64,000 nt of DNA from Lota lota (lineage: Eukaryota; Chordata; Actinopteri; Gadiformes; Lotidae), in the NCBI GenBank assembly GCA_026745465.1, contig JACYXH010000472.1:1549001-1613000 (forward strand), read 5' to 3'. Made by a program: the position numbers and the translations under genes. Positions 1 through 13,541 of the stretch are shown here, one piece after another. Below the pieces are notes generated by a model. That model was not told the origin of the DNA, made no database searches, and saw only the letters and a list, made by a program, of their open reading frames with translations. Position 1 is the stretch's first letter. Every line of letters begins with the position of its first letter.

Positions 1-620
1 GTCTGGATGAGGGAGTTGGGCTTTGGGGCTTTCAGTGCAGGCTGAGGAGAGTAGCATTTCACATCTGACTAGCTACGGATCGACCAGACCCAAGGGTTTA
101 CGTTTAAGCCAGAGCAGATAGTTATCAGGTGTTTTTATTTGACAAGAGTCCCTGCTATGTAGAGGGGAACGTGCGTCATGTATTGCCCTCTCTTTAAAAG
201 GTCTTGGAACACACGGTTGATGCTTTGGCTTTGGGTCAGTAAAAGCCCAGTGTATTATGATGGCCGACACGGGTCCATACTGATGCTCTAGGGTTGCGGA
301 TGGTCATATTTGCCAGGCATTAGTCAGCCAGAGTTCATTTAATTACTCACGTAAAAAGAAATTATGAAACAAACCAATACAAAACAAAGGACAGACAAAA
401 GGAACAAAACAAAATGTCAGTTCTAGGGAAACAAAACATCAGAAAATGTCAAATGAGTAGAAAGTATATGAATCAAAAGCAGATATTATATAAAACGGGC
501 CCGCAGCAGGGCGTTTTTATTAATTATTTATTAATGTAAACAATAGCAACTACGTATCCCTGCAAAACAGATCAATGAGTAGAAGAAAGAAAATTAAGAA
601 AAGAATCAATGAAAGTATAC
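1..620 (-). other. gpr153: GPR153 intron 4 (partial), no coding signal
   Basis: This starts with the donor gtatac after exon 4 and leaves the window. It is AT-rich and I recognised no repeat family in it. The short open frames on both strands show no similarity that I recognise. The last coding exon of the gene is expected to the left. Confidence 0.7.
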
Positions 621-805
621 CTGCAAATACTGCATTTTATCTTCCTGCAGTTCCCTCAATGGATAACCTTGTGGAACCCCCCCTTCTAAGGTTGAGAATT
701 CGTACTTGGCAAAACGGTCTACCGTCACGATTTCAGGCACGGCGCTATAGTCATATGGTCTGTCATATATTAAGTCGGCATGTATTCCTCCGTCCTGGCT
801 GTTTT
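621..805 (-). CDS. gpr153: GPR153 coding exon 4 (proximal cytoplasmic tail)
   Basis: Encodes residues 333-394. Past the split Glu the exon reads [20 protein letters not shown], then [18 protein letters not shown], then [14 protein letters not shown]. Human GPR153 has a very similar block (ALDRMAKYEISALEGG, then [10 protein letters not shown]). The acceptor is ctttgcag|AAAAC and the donor TTGCAG|gtatac, ending in phase 0, so at least one more coding exon must follow. It is not in 1-620. The conservation of a soluble tail segment this far from TM7 suggests a binding function, but none is established here. Confidence 0.93.
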
Positions 806-3549
806 CTGCAAAGCGCAGAAAAGCAAACGCGTCAGAGTTAAAAGGAGAGGACAAGGGACTCAAGATACACAAGACAGACACCACAGACAAACGAAGAGAT
901 AAGAGAGACAAGTTCAATCTTTTCTCTGATTAAGGGGAAATCTTTTTCACACAGCCCTGCTGCTCAAAATGCCAAAAGGTTGTTAGGGAAGGAAGAATAG
1001 AAAAGCCCCCCCCCACCCCTTAAAGCAAATAATGAAATATGAGTTTTTAGAATTATTTAAAATGGGTCTCGAGAAAGACCCCGGTTGGTTTTGATTTCAA
1101 CGCCCCAACAAAGAAAGAAGAAAATGTGGGTTTGGTACTGGGAGACCTTTTACAGGGCGTTCAGGGTCAGTTATTAATGAATCAACCAAAGTAACCAATT
1201 AATTTTGCCAAATGTTTTCTTTACTGCCCACGTCCGATTGACGGTTGATTCGATTTGGGGCGCAAAATGCTAGTCTGGAGGGAAATGTCGGCAAAAACAA
1301 AACAAAATGGAGGATGACAGTTGCTATTTGCACAGGCAGCTTGGCATGCAAATCAGAAGCTTAGGCAGAAACAGCAAATAACTTGTATACATACAACTGT
1401 GCTGAGTTATACACGGCAAGCCCTCTGGAAAGAAACAAAGTACTGGAAGCATTAATTATCACACAAAATGGCGGCTAGCCGGTGCAGTTTTAAGGCCTCA
1501 TGCTGATTGGTTAAGTGTCATAGAGTGGTATAGGGGTAGGGGCGGGCGGGGGGGGGGGGGGGGGGGGGGGGGGCGGGGGGGTTAAAAGGTTTGGAGGGTT
1601 AGAAACAGGGAAGATAGAAGGGTATGGGGTTGAGTTTAAACAGTGGTGACTTTATTTGTGAGTTTTTAATCATTAAGTATTTAAATCTGGTGTAATTATC
1701 ATGTGACCTGATTTGGGACCAGAATATGTGTCTGTTATCCCTTAGTGGATTTTATTTCCCGATTCGTAAAACTAATCAATGTTTTATTTTTGAGTACCGT
1801 ATCCAGGACTTGGTTATCAGTTAGCGGTGTGGTTAAGTTAGTTTTGAATCCTACACTGAAATCTATTTGGTTAGTGTTTAGTACCATCGTGCTTTGCCTA
1901 ACCTACCCATGGGGTAGATGTGCATAAAGAAAACAAGTTAGGATACAAATACAATAAAAACAGACAAAAATACCAATACCAAAAACAAAAAGTGGTTGGG
2001 ATATGCATTGATGCTGTGTCAACTCATAGACTAGGATCCCTCTGTGAAATATGACCATCACAGTGACCTCTAAGTGCCTCTCCTGTTGGGTACCTTGGGA
2101 TCTCAAAAGTCCTTCCTCAATATTTCTCCTCCTCAGCCCACGCCAGGGCATTCTAGAGTAAGAATGCTCAGTTTGGATCCATTGAAGTGAAAAAAACAAG
2201 TAAAACAGGCTTCAGGGAAATTATGTCCTTTCCGGCGGAAACCTCCAAAGTCATTTTGTTTTAATCTTTTCATCTTTCACTATTTCCCTTTTGGGTTTTT
2301 GTTATGACATCAGTTTAAGGGCACAGCACAGCACAGCGAAACACATTGCTAAGTGTGCACTGCTAGCGAACAAATAGCTAATTGTTAGCTAGAAACACAG
2401 CTAATTGTTGGCTAGTATGCGAGTTAAGCGTGTTATCAACAGACTCTTCCCTTCAGTTGTACCTTCTGAAGATTAAGGTCACATGATAGGTCACATGATA
2501 ACATGTAATCCCTGAACTTGGGCTTCAAACTAAATGTTGCACCGTGTATTGCTGTATACCGCAAGTGCTTAAAATGAAGGTGAGTCGTCAAAATCACCAC
2601 CAAGAGAATAGTGGAAGCAAACACTTTTGATTACGTTTATTAAAAATGCTCTCACCAGCTGTGCAATCAGCTCTCTCTGGGGAACCTTTGAAAGCTGTTT
2701 TTGGGCCTGGCTCCCCTATAGAACTAACACACCGGGACCTGTCAGTCTGAGAGGAAGACTGTTTTAAGGCCTCCTTCCGTTACATTTAAGCGTAAGGAAA
2801 ATAAATGTAGTCCTGTATCCTCTTCAGAACCCCAGTGGAGAGGCCTGCTTTTAAGAAGGGTTGCATTTCATTATAGTGGGGGGGAAAATAACAACGTTCA
2901 CTGAATTGATACCCTCAATGTATAGTTTTCCCAGACATGGATACCTAGGTCAACATCAACCTATATTTTTTTTATGTATATCCTTGAGATGCACTTGTAT
3001 TGTAATGAAGCTGTAGCTATAGCAACATCTTACGCTGTGTTTTCACCATCATCAGCCACCCAACTCTCCAAACATGGGGGGGGACGGGAGACGGGGGACA
3101 CACACATAATACTGTAACCCCAATGGCCTGAGACAGACCGATTGAACATATGAGCTCAAGTATCGGTCACGGACGACATCATGATGATGTCATCAGGAGG
3201 TGGGGCCAGGGGTCTCTCATTTATCTTCGGCTTACGACCAAATTAGATAGGATAGGTTTTACTTTTCGTAAACGTAACCCTCTCTAACCCCTCAATAAAA
3301 CAAGGCCCATGGGAAGGCAGACCGTCACATCATCATCGTGATCGTACCTTATCGCCACGGAGCACACACACTGAGGGACCGTCTACAACTTACTGCAACT
3401 ACGGTTCTCCCCAATCCAAACGGAACGGTCTCAGGTCATTGGAATCACACCTAGAGGTCAGGGATGGGGGGGGGGGGGGGGGGGGGGGGGGCGGGGGAAA
3501 GAGATGGGGGTTGGGGGAGGGGGGGGGGTGGTCTTTGGGGGGCCCTTAC
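806..3549 (-). other. gpr153: GPR153 intron 3
   Basis: A GT-AG intron of 2,744 bp. It contains G-rich homopolymer stretches at 1541-1581 and 3461-3542 (G run 3466-3491). A C-run at 1006-1019 lies about 200 bp before the acceptor. On the transcript the donor side is therefore C-rich and the acceptor side carries a short G-run, so the two could pair. A short TAGCTAATTGTTRGCTAG-like duplication sits near 2360-2420. I see no other gene. Confidence 0.75.
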
Positions 3550-3739
3550 CTTCGTCAACGTCGTCGTTGGACATGATGGCCACACACTTCTCCCACACCA
3601 TGCGCACGTCGGCCCGGTAGCGGTCGCAGGCCCAAAGGAACATGGGCAGCAGGATGGACTGGGCTATGGAGCACCACAGCACACACAGCACCATCCAGTT
3701 GTAGGAGCGGTCGTACTTCAGACTGGCGAAGCTCACCAC
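3550..3739 (-). CDS. gpr153: GPR153 coding exon 3 (TM7)
   Basis: Encodes residues 270-332 and one base of codon 333, from [10 protein letters not shown] to NDDVDE. TM7 is about 283-304. [18 protein letters not shown] followed by [12 protein letters not shown] matches human GPR153 closely. The canonical NPxxY of TM7 is absent, as in the family. The acceptor is ggacctcag|GTGGTG in phase 0, and the donor GAAG|gtaagg leaves a G that completes GAA in exon 4. On the transcript the intron after this exon is strongly C-rich for about 80 nt, the complement of the G-rich tract at 3461-3542. The open plus-strand frame across the exon is a shadow. Confidence 0.95.
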
Positions 3740-4791
3740 CTGAGGTCCAATCAAACCAACAGGCCCAGGTTAGAATATATGTCTTACGTTTATTCATGCA
3801 GCAGACGCTTTTATCCAAAGTAGGCCGAGACCAATCACAGCCAACGATCAAAATGGATGCTGTTCAAACCTTTGAAGGTGCCAGTTTGGCAAGAGGCGAT
3901 TGACACAATATATTGTGAGTGAATATTATATTCATATTAACTTTGATGGGGGCTTAACCATGCCAAAGGATTGAGTGTCGTCGATCGAGCCTTGTTCGAA
4001 GTGCGACTTTGAACAAGACTAACTAATGCAGAGACATGAATTAAGAAAACAGCAAGCACATGATAGCATGTCTAACCATGTTCCTTCTTCATCTCTCTTG
4101 CTCTACCCCGCCCTCACCAAAGTCCCACAGGGAGACCCACAGCCTCACAAAACCAATTGATTATTTCAACTCTCTGAGGTCATTTTCCTCCCCAACTCTA
4201 CCTTTTTCTTTATTTTAAGGTTAACAACTTCTCTAAGGACCAGCTCCCCTGAGCCTTGTGGTAAACAATATCACAGAGGTAATAAAAGGTACTGGATGAT
4301 CCGTGGGGACTGTCCTCATTTCCCACACAGCGTTATGTGTGGGGACTATAGCTAATGCCTGTTTGCTCAACACACAGCACTGCAGTCAATGTAGAACTCC
4401 CTTGGAAACACTAGTCCGCCATTGACCAGCAGCGACATAAACAGCTATTTTTAATTTACTTTTTGCCCCCGCATGGCTGAAATAAACTCTCTGAGGAACT
4501 GAAATGTCCAATAACTGTCACTTCTTCTCAAAGCCAGGCCCAAAACCTTGTAGTTCTCCTCTGGTAGTTCTATGAACTATTTGCCTTATAAACATTACGA
4601 GAGGCCATAAACATCACACATTTTATTTTCATAATAAGTCATCGTTATAGTTGATACCAACTATCATTTTATGCTATGCCTTACATGTTAAATTAAACAC
4701 AGTATGCGTCTTCAATCTTTATCAAATGTACAGCATCCACAATGTTTATCTTGCATACACATATCCTGTATATTTAGTTAAACATATGGTT

Positions 4792-4926
4792 CCATAATAA
4801 CTATGTTTCTACTGTATATTGGGTTAATTACAGCTCTCTCTAGTCTCTATTCTATAGCTTCAATAACAACCATGTTTCTACTGTATATAAGGTTAACTAC
4901 AGATCTCTCTAGTCTCTATACTATGG
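4792..4926. repeat. Tandem duplication, 69-bp unit, two diverged copies
   Basis: Copy one (4792-4857) and copy two (4861-4926) share ATGTTTCTACTGTATA, GGTTAA and CTCTCTAGTCTCTAT in the same order at a constant 69-base offset, with scattered substitutions. It lies inside GPR153 intron 2. This is an ordinary local duplication. Confidence 0.85.
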
Positions 4927-6102
4927 CGCTTTGATTCATCGTTCTTGTTCAATGTAACGTAGGCTGAGAGTTAATGTTGTTGCTTCTTATGCAACTTGTT
5001 ACATAACTTCAAGAAGCACCCAGTCACATGCCTTGTTCATTCAAATCTATTTGGTTGAATATAAAGTCTTTCTGAATGGTTGAATGTTATATGCATGCAT
5101 GCTATACCTAGCATACCTTAGCGCAAGTTTATGTCTACATAAACAGGGAAAGAGAGAGTGCAGTTGTGTGTATAGGAAGTGTACTTCGATGTGAAACTCT
5201 ACATAAACAAGGAGAGCGGGAGAGTGCATGTGATTGTACTGAATGTCTTGCGTGCCTTGTGTGATATAGCCTGCCATGCATTTAAATAGCTCATTACCCC
5301 AGGACATAAAGAGAGGGGGGTGAACTTGATGAAATCCAGTTACTGTCAATACAAATGTAGCAGCATTTCATCTGTAGGTCTAGTACTACAATGTTTTTAT
5401 GCACATTATCAGCAATCATTTTTTGCCTAGAATAGCAACAACAAAAAAAACATGTTTGGTGTGACAAAAGAAGCTACACATTATCTACAAATAGTCACAA
5501 CGTTTAATAGGTCTCAATGACTTATCAACACAGATCTTTTACAAAAGACCAAACATAAATGAGCCATTTAGCAGCTAAGCTAACAATGCTTAAGGCTAAT
5601 CCTGCCAAACATTACGTTCGTTCCAAATAAGCGCAAATCAATACTGTCTGATTGAGTCGCTTGGACAGAATCGAACCCGTAACAACAACTAACTGGTCTA
5701 AAATCAGCAGGCGTGGGCTCAACCTAAAACGAAGTGCTAAAGTAATGTTGGTTATCAATTCGAGCGTGGATCCTCCGGTAGGTTGAACCTGACGATAATT
5801 GCGTAGCGGAAGAGCGGTAGATAAATGTCACCACAAAACACATTGCATTCTTCTGCTTGGATTGGAGCTTGTTTTAACTACAGGTTGCACCTCAGCTGTG
5901 GCATATTCACTCCTCCAATGCTAGCCATCAAGCTGCCGTCTTATGGAACAAAGGCCACATATGGAGGATTTGACCTTAGACCATGACTCTACCAGGAGTC
6001 CAGGAGGAGCCAAGCGTGCGGCAAATTGTTGCAAAAATGACTTTATATATCGCTCTGTTGACATAATAACAAACATTCTGTCATCATTAGTTTTAATGCA
6101 GA

Positions 6103-6238
<136 letters not shown>

Positions 6239-6842
6239 CTGACCTTAATGTGGAAGCAGCACATGATAAAGGGCATCGGAGCGGTAGGAACACACAGACA
6301 CGCACAGAATGGAGTAACAGGGTAGTTTCATATGAGGGCTGTACACTGTGCCCTGGCCTACTTACGGCTGTAGATGTTCATTTAAATAATAACACAGCTC
6401 CATAGGATCACCACAGCAGCGAATGCTTTTCATTCACCGTTTCAGCTTCTCATTTGGAAACCAGCCCTGTCCAATAAATTGTAGTGACCCTAAAATGTCA
6501 CTCGATTGTGTAATAGCCCCCCCCCCCCCCCCCCCCCCATGTTAGCACAATTTTGGATGTTTCCAATATAGGGATTGCTTTTCTATTTGTTGTCCAATTT
6601 TTTTGGAAGACGCACAAACACACACACAAACACACACACAAACACACACCTAGAGCAAAATACAGAATTTTACAGTCCAGGTCAGTCGGCGGTATTGTGG
6701 GTAGGAGCAGAGACTGGCTGCTCTGCTAGTTTGTCCCTGCTGCTGGCTAAAATTATAATTATATGACGAGCTCTTAAAAACCTTTCAAAAGCACAGTAGG
6801 CATACAGCACTTCCTCGCATACATTTCGGGGCTGACTTGACA

Positions 6843-6845
<3 letters not shown>

Positions 6846-6936
<91 letters not shown>
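6846..6936. repeat. (GT)n microsatellite, about 91 bp
   Basis: This lies 80-170 nt past the exon 2 donor of GPR153 and reads (CA)n on the transcript. It is complementary to the array at 6104-6237 in the same intron. Confidence 0.98.
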
Positions 6937-6937
<1 letters not shown>

Positions 6938-7015
6938 GCAGGCGACCAAGAGGAGCTCCATACCAAGGCCACCCCCCCCCCCCCCCCCCTCCTTCCCTCC
7001 CCGTCCCCCACTCAC

Positions 7016-7445
7016 CAGGATGGGGAAGCCGGTGAGGAAGTCGTAGATGAAGACGATGCCGCTGATCAGGTAGGTGATCTGCAGCGAGGTCTTCAGGGGC
7101 TCCGAGCCGTCGATGGACGAGCGCCGCTTGCCCTGGGCGTCCTCCACCACGATGGTGGGCACGTTGAACTTGTTCTTGTCCGCCCGGTGGCCCGCCTGGA
7201 TGGAGAAGGTCTGGAAGAGGGCGATGCCGATGCAGATGACGCCCATGGCGACGCTGCCGCCGATCAGCAGCAGGAAGCACACGCCGAAGCCCAGGCCGAT
7301 CTCCGTGACGATGAAGCGGCAGTCCGAGGTGTAGAAGCGGTCGATGGTGTCGTGCCAGCCCACGGCGGGGAGCGTGGACAGGATGAAGGACACCATCCAG
7401 ATGCCCATCACTGTGTGCACCGCCTGCTTCTTGGTGTTGCTCAAC
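7016..7445 (-). CDS. gpr153: GPR153 coding exon 2 (TM4-TM6, third intracellular loop)
   Basis: Encodes residues 126-269, from [20 protein letters not shown] to TGFPIL. TM4 is about 136-156, TM5 about 168-205 and TM6 about 247-269. The third intracellular loop contains [20 protein letters not shown], nearly identical to human GPR153 as I remember it. Its RRSS is a plausible basophilic-kinase site, which is inference. The acceptor is gtcgcag|GTTGAG and the donor CTG|gtgagt. The exon is much more GC-rich and CpG-rich than the introns around it. Just past the donor the transcript meets a G-run and then a (CA)n tract, described under findings. Open frames on the plus strand here are antisense shadows of this exon. 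Confidence 0.96.
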
Positions 7446-8000
7446 CTGCGACACAGACACAGGGGTGGGGTTCAGAGGCCGCATCACTACCTGGCTTATG
7501 CCCTCATTAATGTATGGGGGGTCCTCACTCGGGAGATCAGCTTTTAGAATTGGATTTAAAATCACTGAACAATTGTACATATTTGTCATAGGCCTATAAG
7601 GGCGAGGCCATTTTAGTCGTAGATGGGGGTGTTACCTTTTTTCTATATGCTATTCTGCCGTATTTAGTCTTTATTTCTTCAATATTACATTTTGAATAAA
7701 TAAAGACAAAGTAAATCAGAGTAACGAATTGCAAATTGCATTGGTATGAAGTGAATAGGGTTTGAACAGGTTATGAATATAATAGGGTGTTAGCGACCCC
7801 CCCCTTACTTTGAAAGGGGAGCTGGGGTTTATTTTGGGGGAGCTCAGCCCCCCTGGCTCCCCCATAATTCCAGCACTGGTTATGTTGATACACTTCCAAC
7901 AGTGGCTATTATGTTGCTAGTTGCTTTTTAGTCCTTTACCTTTCTAGATATAAAAAGAGACTTTAAACTTGAAGCTGGTTGAATCTGTTTATAGGACATT

Positions 8001-8195
8001 GGTACAGGCAGGATAGTGCAGCAGCTGGGTTGTTGGGACTCCCAGCCAAAAAGGTACTGGGTTCGATCCCCAATGTTCGCAACCTACTATAGGCATCCTA
8101 GTGCAAGAAGCCTGACCTCGACCTGCTTCTTAAGGACATGTAGCTTCATTCACTGTCAAGTCGCTTTGGATTAAAGTGTCTGCTTAATGACTTAA
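8001..8195 (+). repeat. tRNA-derived SINE, near full length
   Basis: The head resembles a tRNA promoter: an A-box-like GGATAGTGCAGCAG at about 8011-8024 and a B-box GGTTCGATCCC at 8060-8070. The 3' part ends in AAGTCGCTTTGGATTAAAGT then GTCTGCTTAATGA. That tail is shared by many teleost tRNA-SINEs and is thought to be borrowed from a partner LINE. The copies at 40435 and 54500 share the layout and the GGTACTGGGTTC- or GGTCCTGGGTTT-like B-box context. It is diverged from its relatives, so it is not a recent insertion. Confidence 0.8.
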
Positions 8196-11054
8196 TAGTA
8201 TATTTAACCTTTTTGTAAAGTTTACAGGCTGCAAACTGTTTATTTTGTATTGTTTAAAAATGTCCCACCAGAAGTGAGAACATATTTATCTGTATTGTGT
8301 TTGACCAGTAAAATGTGAGTCAGCAACTATGAACTATAAATGAAACAGTTGAGGCACCACATACAGCAGTGAGGGGAATATGACACCATATTTAAAGTAT
8401 TGGAAATACAACTGAACATTGTAACCTGATTCTACTTGGGAGAAAATAGGAATCAATAGGAAAATAGGTTGGAATTGTCCGAAAGCTTTCATTGTTTCAA
8501 ATGAACTAGAACCTGCTAGTACAGAGATGGATGAAGACTATTTGTCATCCGGGCCAATTTCAGAGCAATGAGATTTTTTATATTTCTGATCTCCGACACG
8601 TAATGGTTACAGGCAAGCAATTTGCTCTATGCGTTTGTGCCCCCTAGCTGTGTGGCAGCGTGTCTAGCAAAAGCACTTTTTTTAACGGGTAGGCTACTGC
8701 TAAAAATACAGTCAGCTAAGAATGGGCTTCTGGTTATCGAGACGTCAAGGTTTCACTTTAAGAGAACACTCGTGTTGAAAGATTTGCACCTGGATTAGTG
8801 TTGAACTTCTCAAGGCAACAGGAGGGATTATCAGAGCAACACGAGGGAAGACATCCTAGCATGAAGGATGGAAACGTCCTCCTTAACGACCGGGAGGGAG
8901 AAGAAAATTAACGGCCGTCCATTTGCACTCTGCCTGAATTATTAACGCCAGTCAGTGCTTCGGGTAATGGACAAACGGAAGTAAACAAAGTCGACAGCTG
9001 GCGGACGACAATCGATAGACGGCAAAACATGTGTTGCTCATGAGATTGAGATAAAATTTCCATGTAAATAAATGTCTGTGAAGTCACTAACCATCGCTGA
9101 ATGTGGTAACACTGAGCCAATGGCCCACTGAAGAAAGCCCCTTGCATTTGCAGTATTATGAATGTTATGAACTGGGTGTCAGTGGCGACACATTTGGGAT
9201 CTATGGGAACAATTACAGTTTATCGCCAAAGGTGTAACCAAAGAGAACGAAACTGAAATCTTTGAGCTTGCCACCTTAAGCAATATTTAAATATAGTGAC
9301 ACATCGTCGCATAGAGATTGAATAAGCAGCACAAAGGAATGTAATATCAAGATTATAGGAGAAATGATACATACATTTTCACCAAGTATTGTGGTAGATC
9401 TCATTATAACATTTAGTATGACCTACAAAAGGAAAACGGACAGGATTCTTGGCCGGACCTCTACTGTTACATTGGATTTAATAATAAATGTTCTGTTCAA
9501 AGTCAGTAGTCGGTAGCTGTCTCCCTCAAAACATTATCATTGTCATTCGCCAAATAAGCACTTGAGTGTTGTTTTTCTGGAGAAACCAACATCAATAATT
9601 TCACAATATTTGTTGTAAGCCATGCATTCCAGCTCTCCTAGTTGCTGCGCATAGCAAACAACACTAGCCCTGGCCAGATTCTGCCCGAGGTGTATAATCC
9701 TGGCGTACGTCACCACGCTGTAAATGTATTACCATGGAGGGAAGGCGCAAGGAAGAGAGATAACGATGGAAAGAAAGGAAGAAAGAGTTAAAGAGTAACC
9801 ACGAGATAGCGGGCGGAGGAGAACAGATGCTTGAGCACAAGGTTGGAATTCAGGATTCAGGCCTTCAGTTCGCGTTAGCGTCACAAGGAACAGACGGCCG
9901 CGCTAGTTTAGCAATTGCTCACGTAGAGCCGTTTGCACCTTCCGAAAATAAATCGGGGACCAGCTCTGACACATTGATCCACCCGAGCAACACGCATACA
10001 AAAAAAAGAGAGAAGAAAACAACTCTAAATGAATGTGTCGTGATGACGAATGAATAAAGCCAATCATGCGGGGACAGATAAGCGGTGCTGGCTTTGAACT
10101 TCATACAACACATTTGATTGGACGACAGCCAACATTGACAGCTGTGCAGGTAATAACGACAGCAAATTGCCGGGAGAACAAGGACAAATAGGTGGTAAAC
10201 AATGTTTACCTGTTTCATTTAGAGACTTGCTTGTCTGAAACAAACAGGGAAATTGGCCCAGATGACTGACCTTGGGCTTTCGTTCCCTTTCGTTTTCCGT
10301 TGGCATTGATTCTGGTGTTTCCACAAACAAGGTAAAACGCGATATAGAATAAATTATCATCATGGTGACATTTACACAATTTTGATAACTAAAGCGTATG
10401 ATGTCAAAATACCATTCTGAACAGTCCATCTGAGGTTATTACTTTACGGTATGTGGTAACTTAAGGTACGGTATAATAAAATGTGTTTTTTTGTCTGCCA
10501 TTTTAAACGTTTTTGATTTTTATAGATTATTTTTAAATCACAATCATCATCAATCATCTGTACAAAACTGGGTATTTCGATGTTTTTTTTTTTCACGACC
10601 GTAATATAGCACTCAAAGCTGATATATGATTATACTTCTGAAAGACCGCCCAAGCCTAAAAGGTATTTCAAAGCGATTAACATATGAACACGATGTTATA
10701 GTGCACATGCTAGTACAATCTCAAGCTAAAAGCAGTCTCCAGCTACACCACACTGTAAATAATACACTGTCAATGCTGAGTTAGTGCTGCTATTTGCCAT
10801 AGCTTCTGCTCTAGAAGTGCATTGGATTGCAGACAATAGCTGTGTTCGATGACCAGAAAATTGAAAGGCAATCTGCATGGCTATGAATAGCAGTGAAGGT
10901 ACAGTCAGCATCCCAGTATCTGGGCTAACTGTGAAGAGAGCTGCTGTGAAAGCTTTTCAAGAGTTTTCCTTGCATTGGTTTTAGAAAATAAGTCTTCAAA
11001 AAACATGTGTGTTGATAGATGGAATTAATGAGTTGGTGGTGGTGGTGGTGGGGG

Positions 11055-11150
11055 GGGCATTTTGCTCACGGATGCCTTCCCGTGGGCTGCAGACATCGGG
11101 GTTCGAACCCAGAACCTTTCGGCTATCTTGCCTCACTATTGCAGAACTAA
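11055..11150 (-). repeat. tRNA-SINE fragment (B-box part)
   Basis: The perfect palindrome GGGTTCGAACCC at 11099-11110 is a pol III B-box core, followed on the plus strand by AGAACCTTTCGGCT. The same order is seen in the minus-strand SINE at about 16894-17040. The tail is missing. Confidence 0.6.
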
Positions 11151-11719
11151 CGTGACTTCACTGAACCTCTGAAAGACTACCAGAGTGACAGCACATGTCA
11201 AACCCACAGCACAGAGGCTCCGCATGGGGCCGTATGTCTGTGAACACCCCACCGTTGAGTGAGGGAGTGGGGGGGGGGGGGGGGGGGGGGGTTCTAGGGA
11301 GGACATCCAGGGTGGCGGCCATTCAGAGATAAAATGTGTTATACCAGCAGGGAGCGGTCTCTGCTGAGAGGTCAACAAAAAAACTGCCCTGACCGGTGTG
11401 CATTTCAATGGAAACTTATTTTCCTTGGGTGGAAAAAGCCAAGCTGGGCAGGATGTGGAAGAAAGAGCTGACATATGAGGTGCTCCTTTTAAAACTGCAG
11501 ATGAAGGGCACTAGAGAGAGAGATAATACTCAATGCACGATCAGGCTCCAAAATGGGGATTGTAAACAGTGCTTAACTGTCCCAAGACCATGGGATATAG
11601 GGGATAAAGGGAGGGAAGATGTCCCACTTACATCAGTGCTGAACGGGATGAGTCACCAACTGTGATGGTCCATCCCAGGTTTGATTGCAAAATGACTAAA
11701 TAGTACATTTGTGGGACCA

Positions 11720-11860
11720 GACACTTTTATCCAAAGCAACTTACTCGGAATTCAGATACAGGTCATGAAGAGGCAGGTAGGGGGTTAGGCATCTTCAGCT
11801 CAAGGGCGGGTGAATTATAGGTAGACTGCAGGCGTTTGGGTTTTGAACCCAAAACAGGTT
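11720..11860 (-). repeat. tRNA-SINE, minus strand, head truncated
   Basis: Reading the plus strand gives the reversed tail (CTTTTATCCAAAGCAACTTA at about 11729-11748), then CAGATACAGGTCAT, then a reversed B-box (TTTTGAACCC) near 11840. It inserted just inside GPR153 intron 1, next to exon 1. Confidence 0.7.
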
Positions 11861-11914
11861 CACACACAAACCAATCACACACACACACGTGCACCAAACA
11901 TGGCGGTTATCTAC

Positions 11915-12291
11915 CTGTAGTTGACGGGCCAGCGCACCATCCACATGCGGTGGTAGGACAGCGAGGTGACGGAGAAGCAGGTGACCAGCGTGAGCGTGTA
12001 GAAGGTGGACACGAACACCTTGCACAAGCCCTCGTTCCACTCGTAGCTGGAGTGGCGCCGGCGCAGAGACACCACGCAGTACATGGTGACGGGGATGGCC
12101 ATGTTGAGGATGTGCGTGCCTGCCAGCGTGCAGATGAGGAACTCCAGGGGCTTCCACTTCTTCTGCTTGGCGCTGACGCTCAGGATGCCCCAGGCGTTGG
12201 CCAGGATGGACACGCCAGAGCATACCAGCCAGGCCAGCGTGTTGGCAGCCATGGCCTCGTCCTGGTCCATGGTGCTCCGCTCATCGCCCAT
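11915..12291 (-). CDS. gpr153: GPR153 coding exon 1 (start codon, TM1-TM3)
   Basis: Encodes residues 1-125 and two bases of codon 126. The ATG at 12291-12289 gives [18 protein letters not shown], which matches the human N terminus MSDER, so I chose it over in-frame Met8 and Met14. TM1 is about residues 19-42, TM2 about 52-76 and TM3 about 89-112. The [10 protein letters not shown] loop and the [19 protein letters not shown] block are GPR153 hallmarks. The usual E/DRY at the end of TM3 is replaced by H114-R115-M116 (SLSYHRMW). That substitution is known for the GPR153/GPR162 pair, so it is not damage. The N terminus is short, with no signal peptide. The donor reads CTACAG|gtag and splits Arg126 with exon 2. 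Confidence 0.95.

Positions 12292-13541
<1,250 letters not shown>

Larger units (their letters stand above)
7446..11914 (-). other. gpr153: GPR153 intron 1 (between coding exons 1 and 2)
   Basis: A GT-AG intron of 4,469 bp with a complete-looking tRNA-SINE at 8001-8195, a partial SINE at 11055-11150, a minus-strand SINE at 11720-11860, and a G-run near 11270-11290. The block at 7795-7875, rich in CCCCC and GGGAGCTC, looks like part of an interspersed repeat that I cannot name. Confidence 0.7.

Noticed and set aside
6774-7589. Minus-strand 271-codon frame overlapping GPR153 exon 2
   Set aside because: Out-of-phase shadow of the exon (Arg/His/Pro-rich) running into the CA array. The GPR153 frame is the real one.
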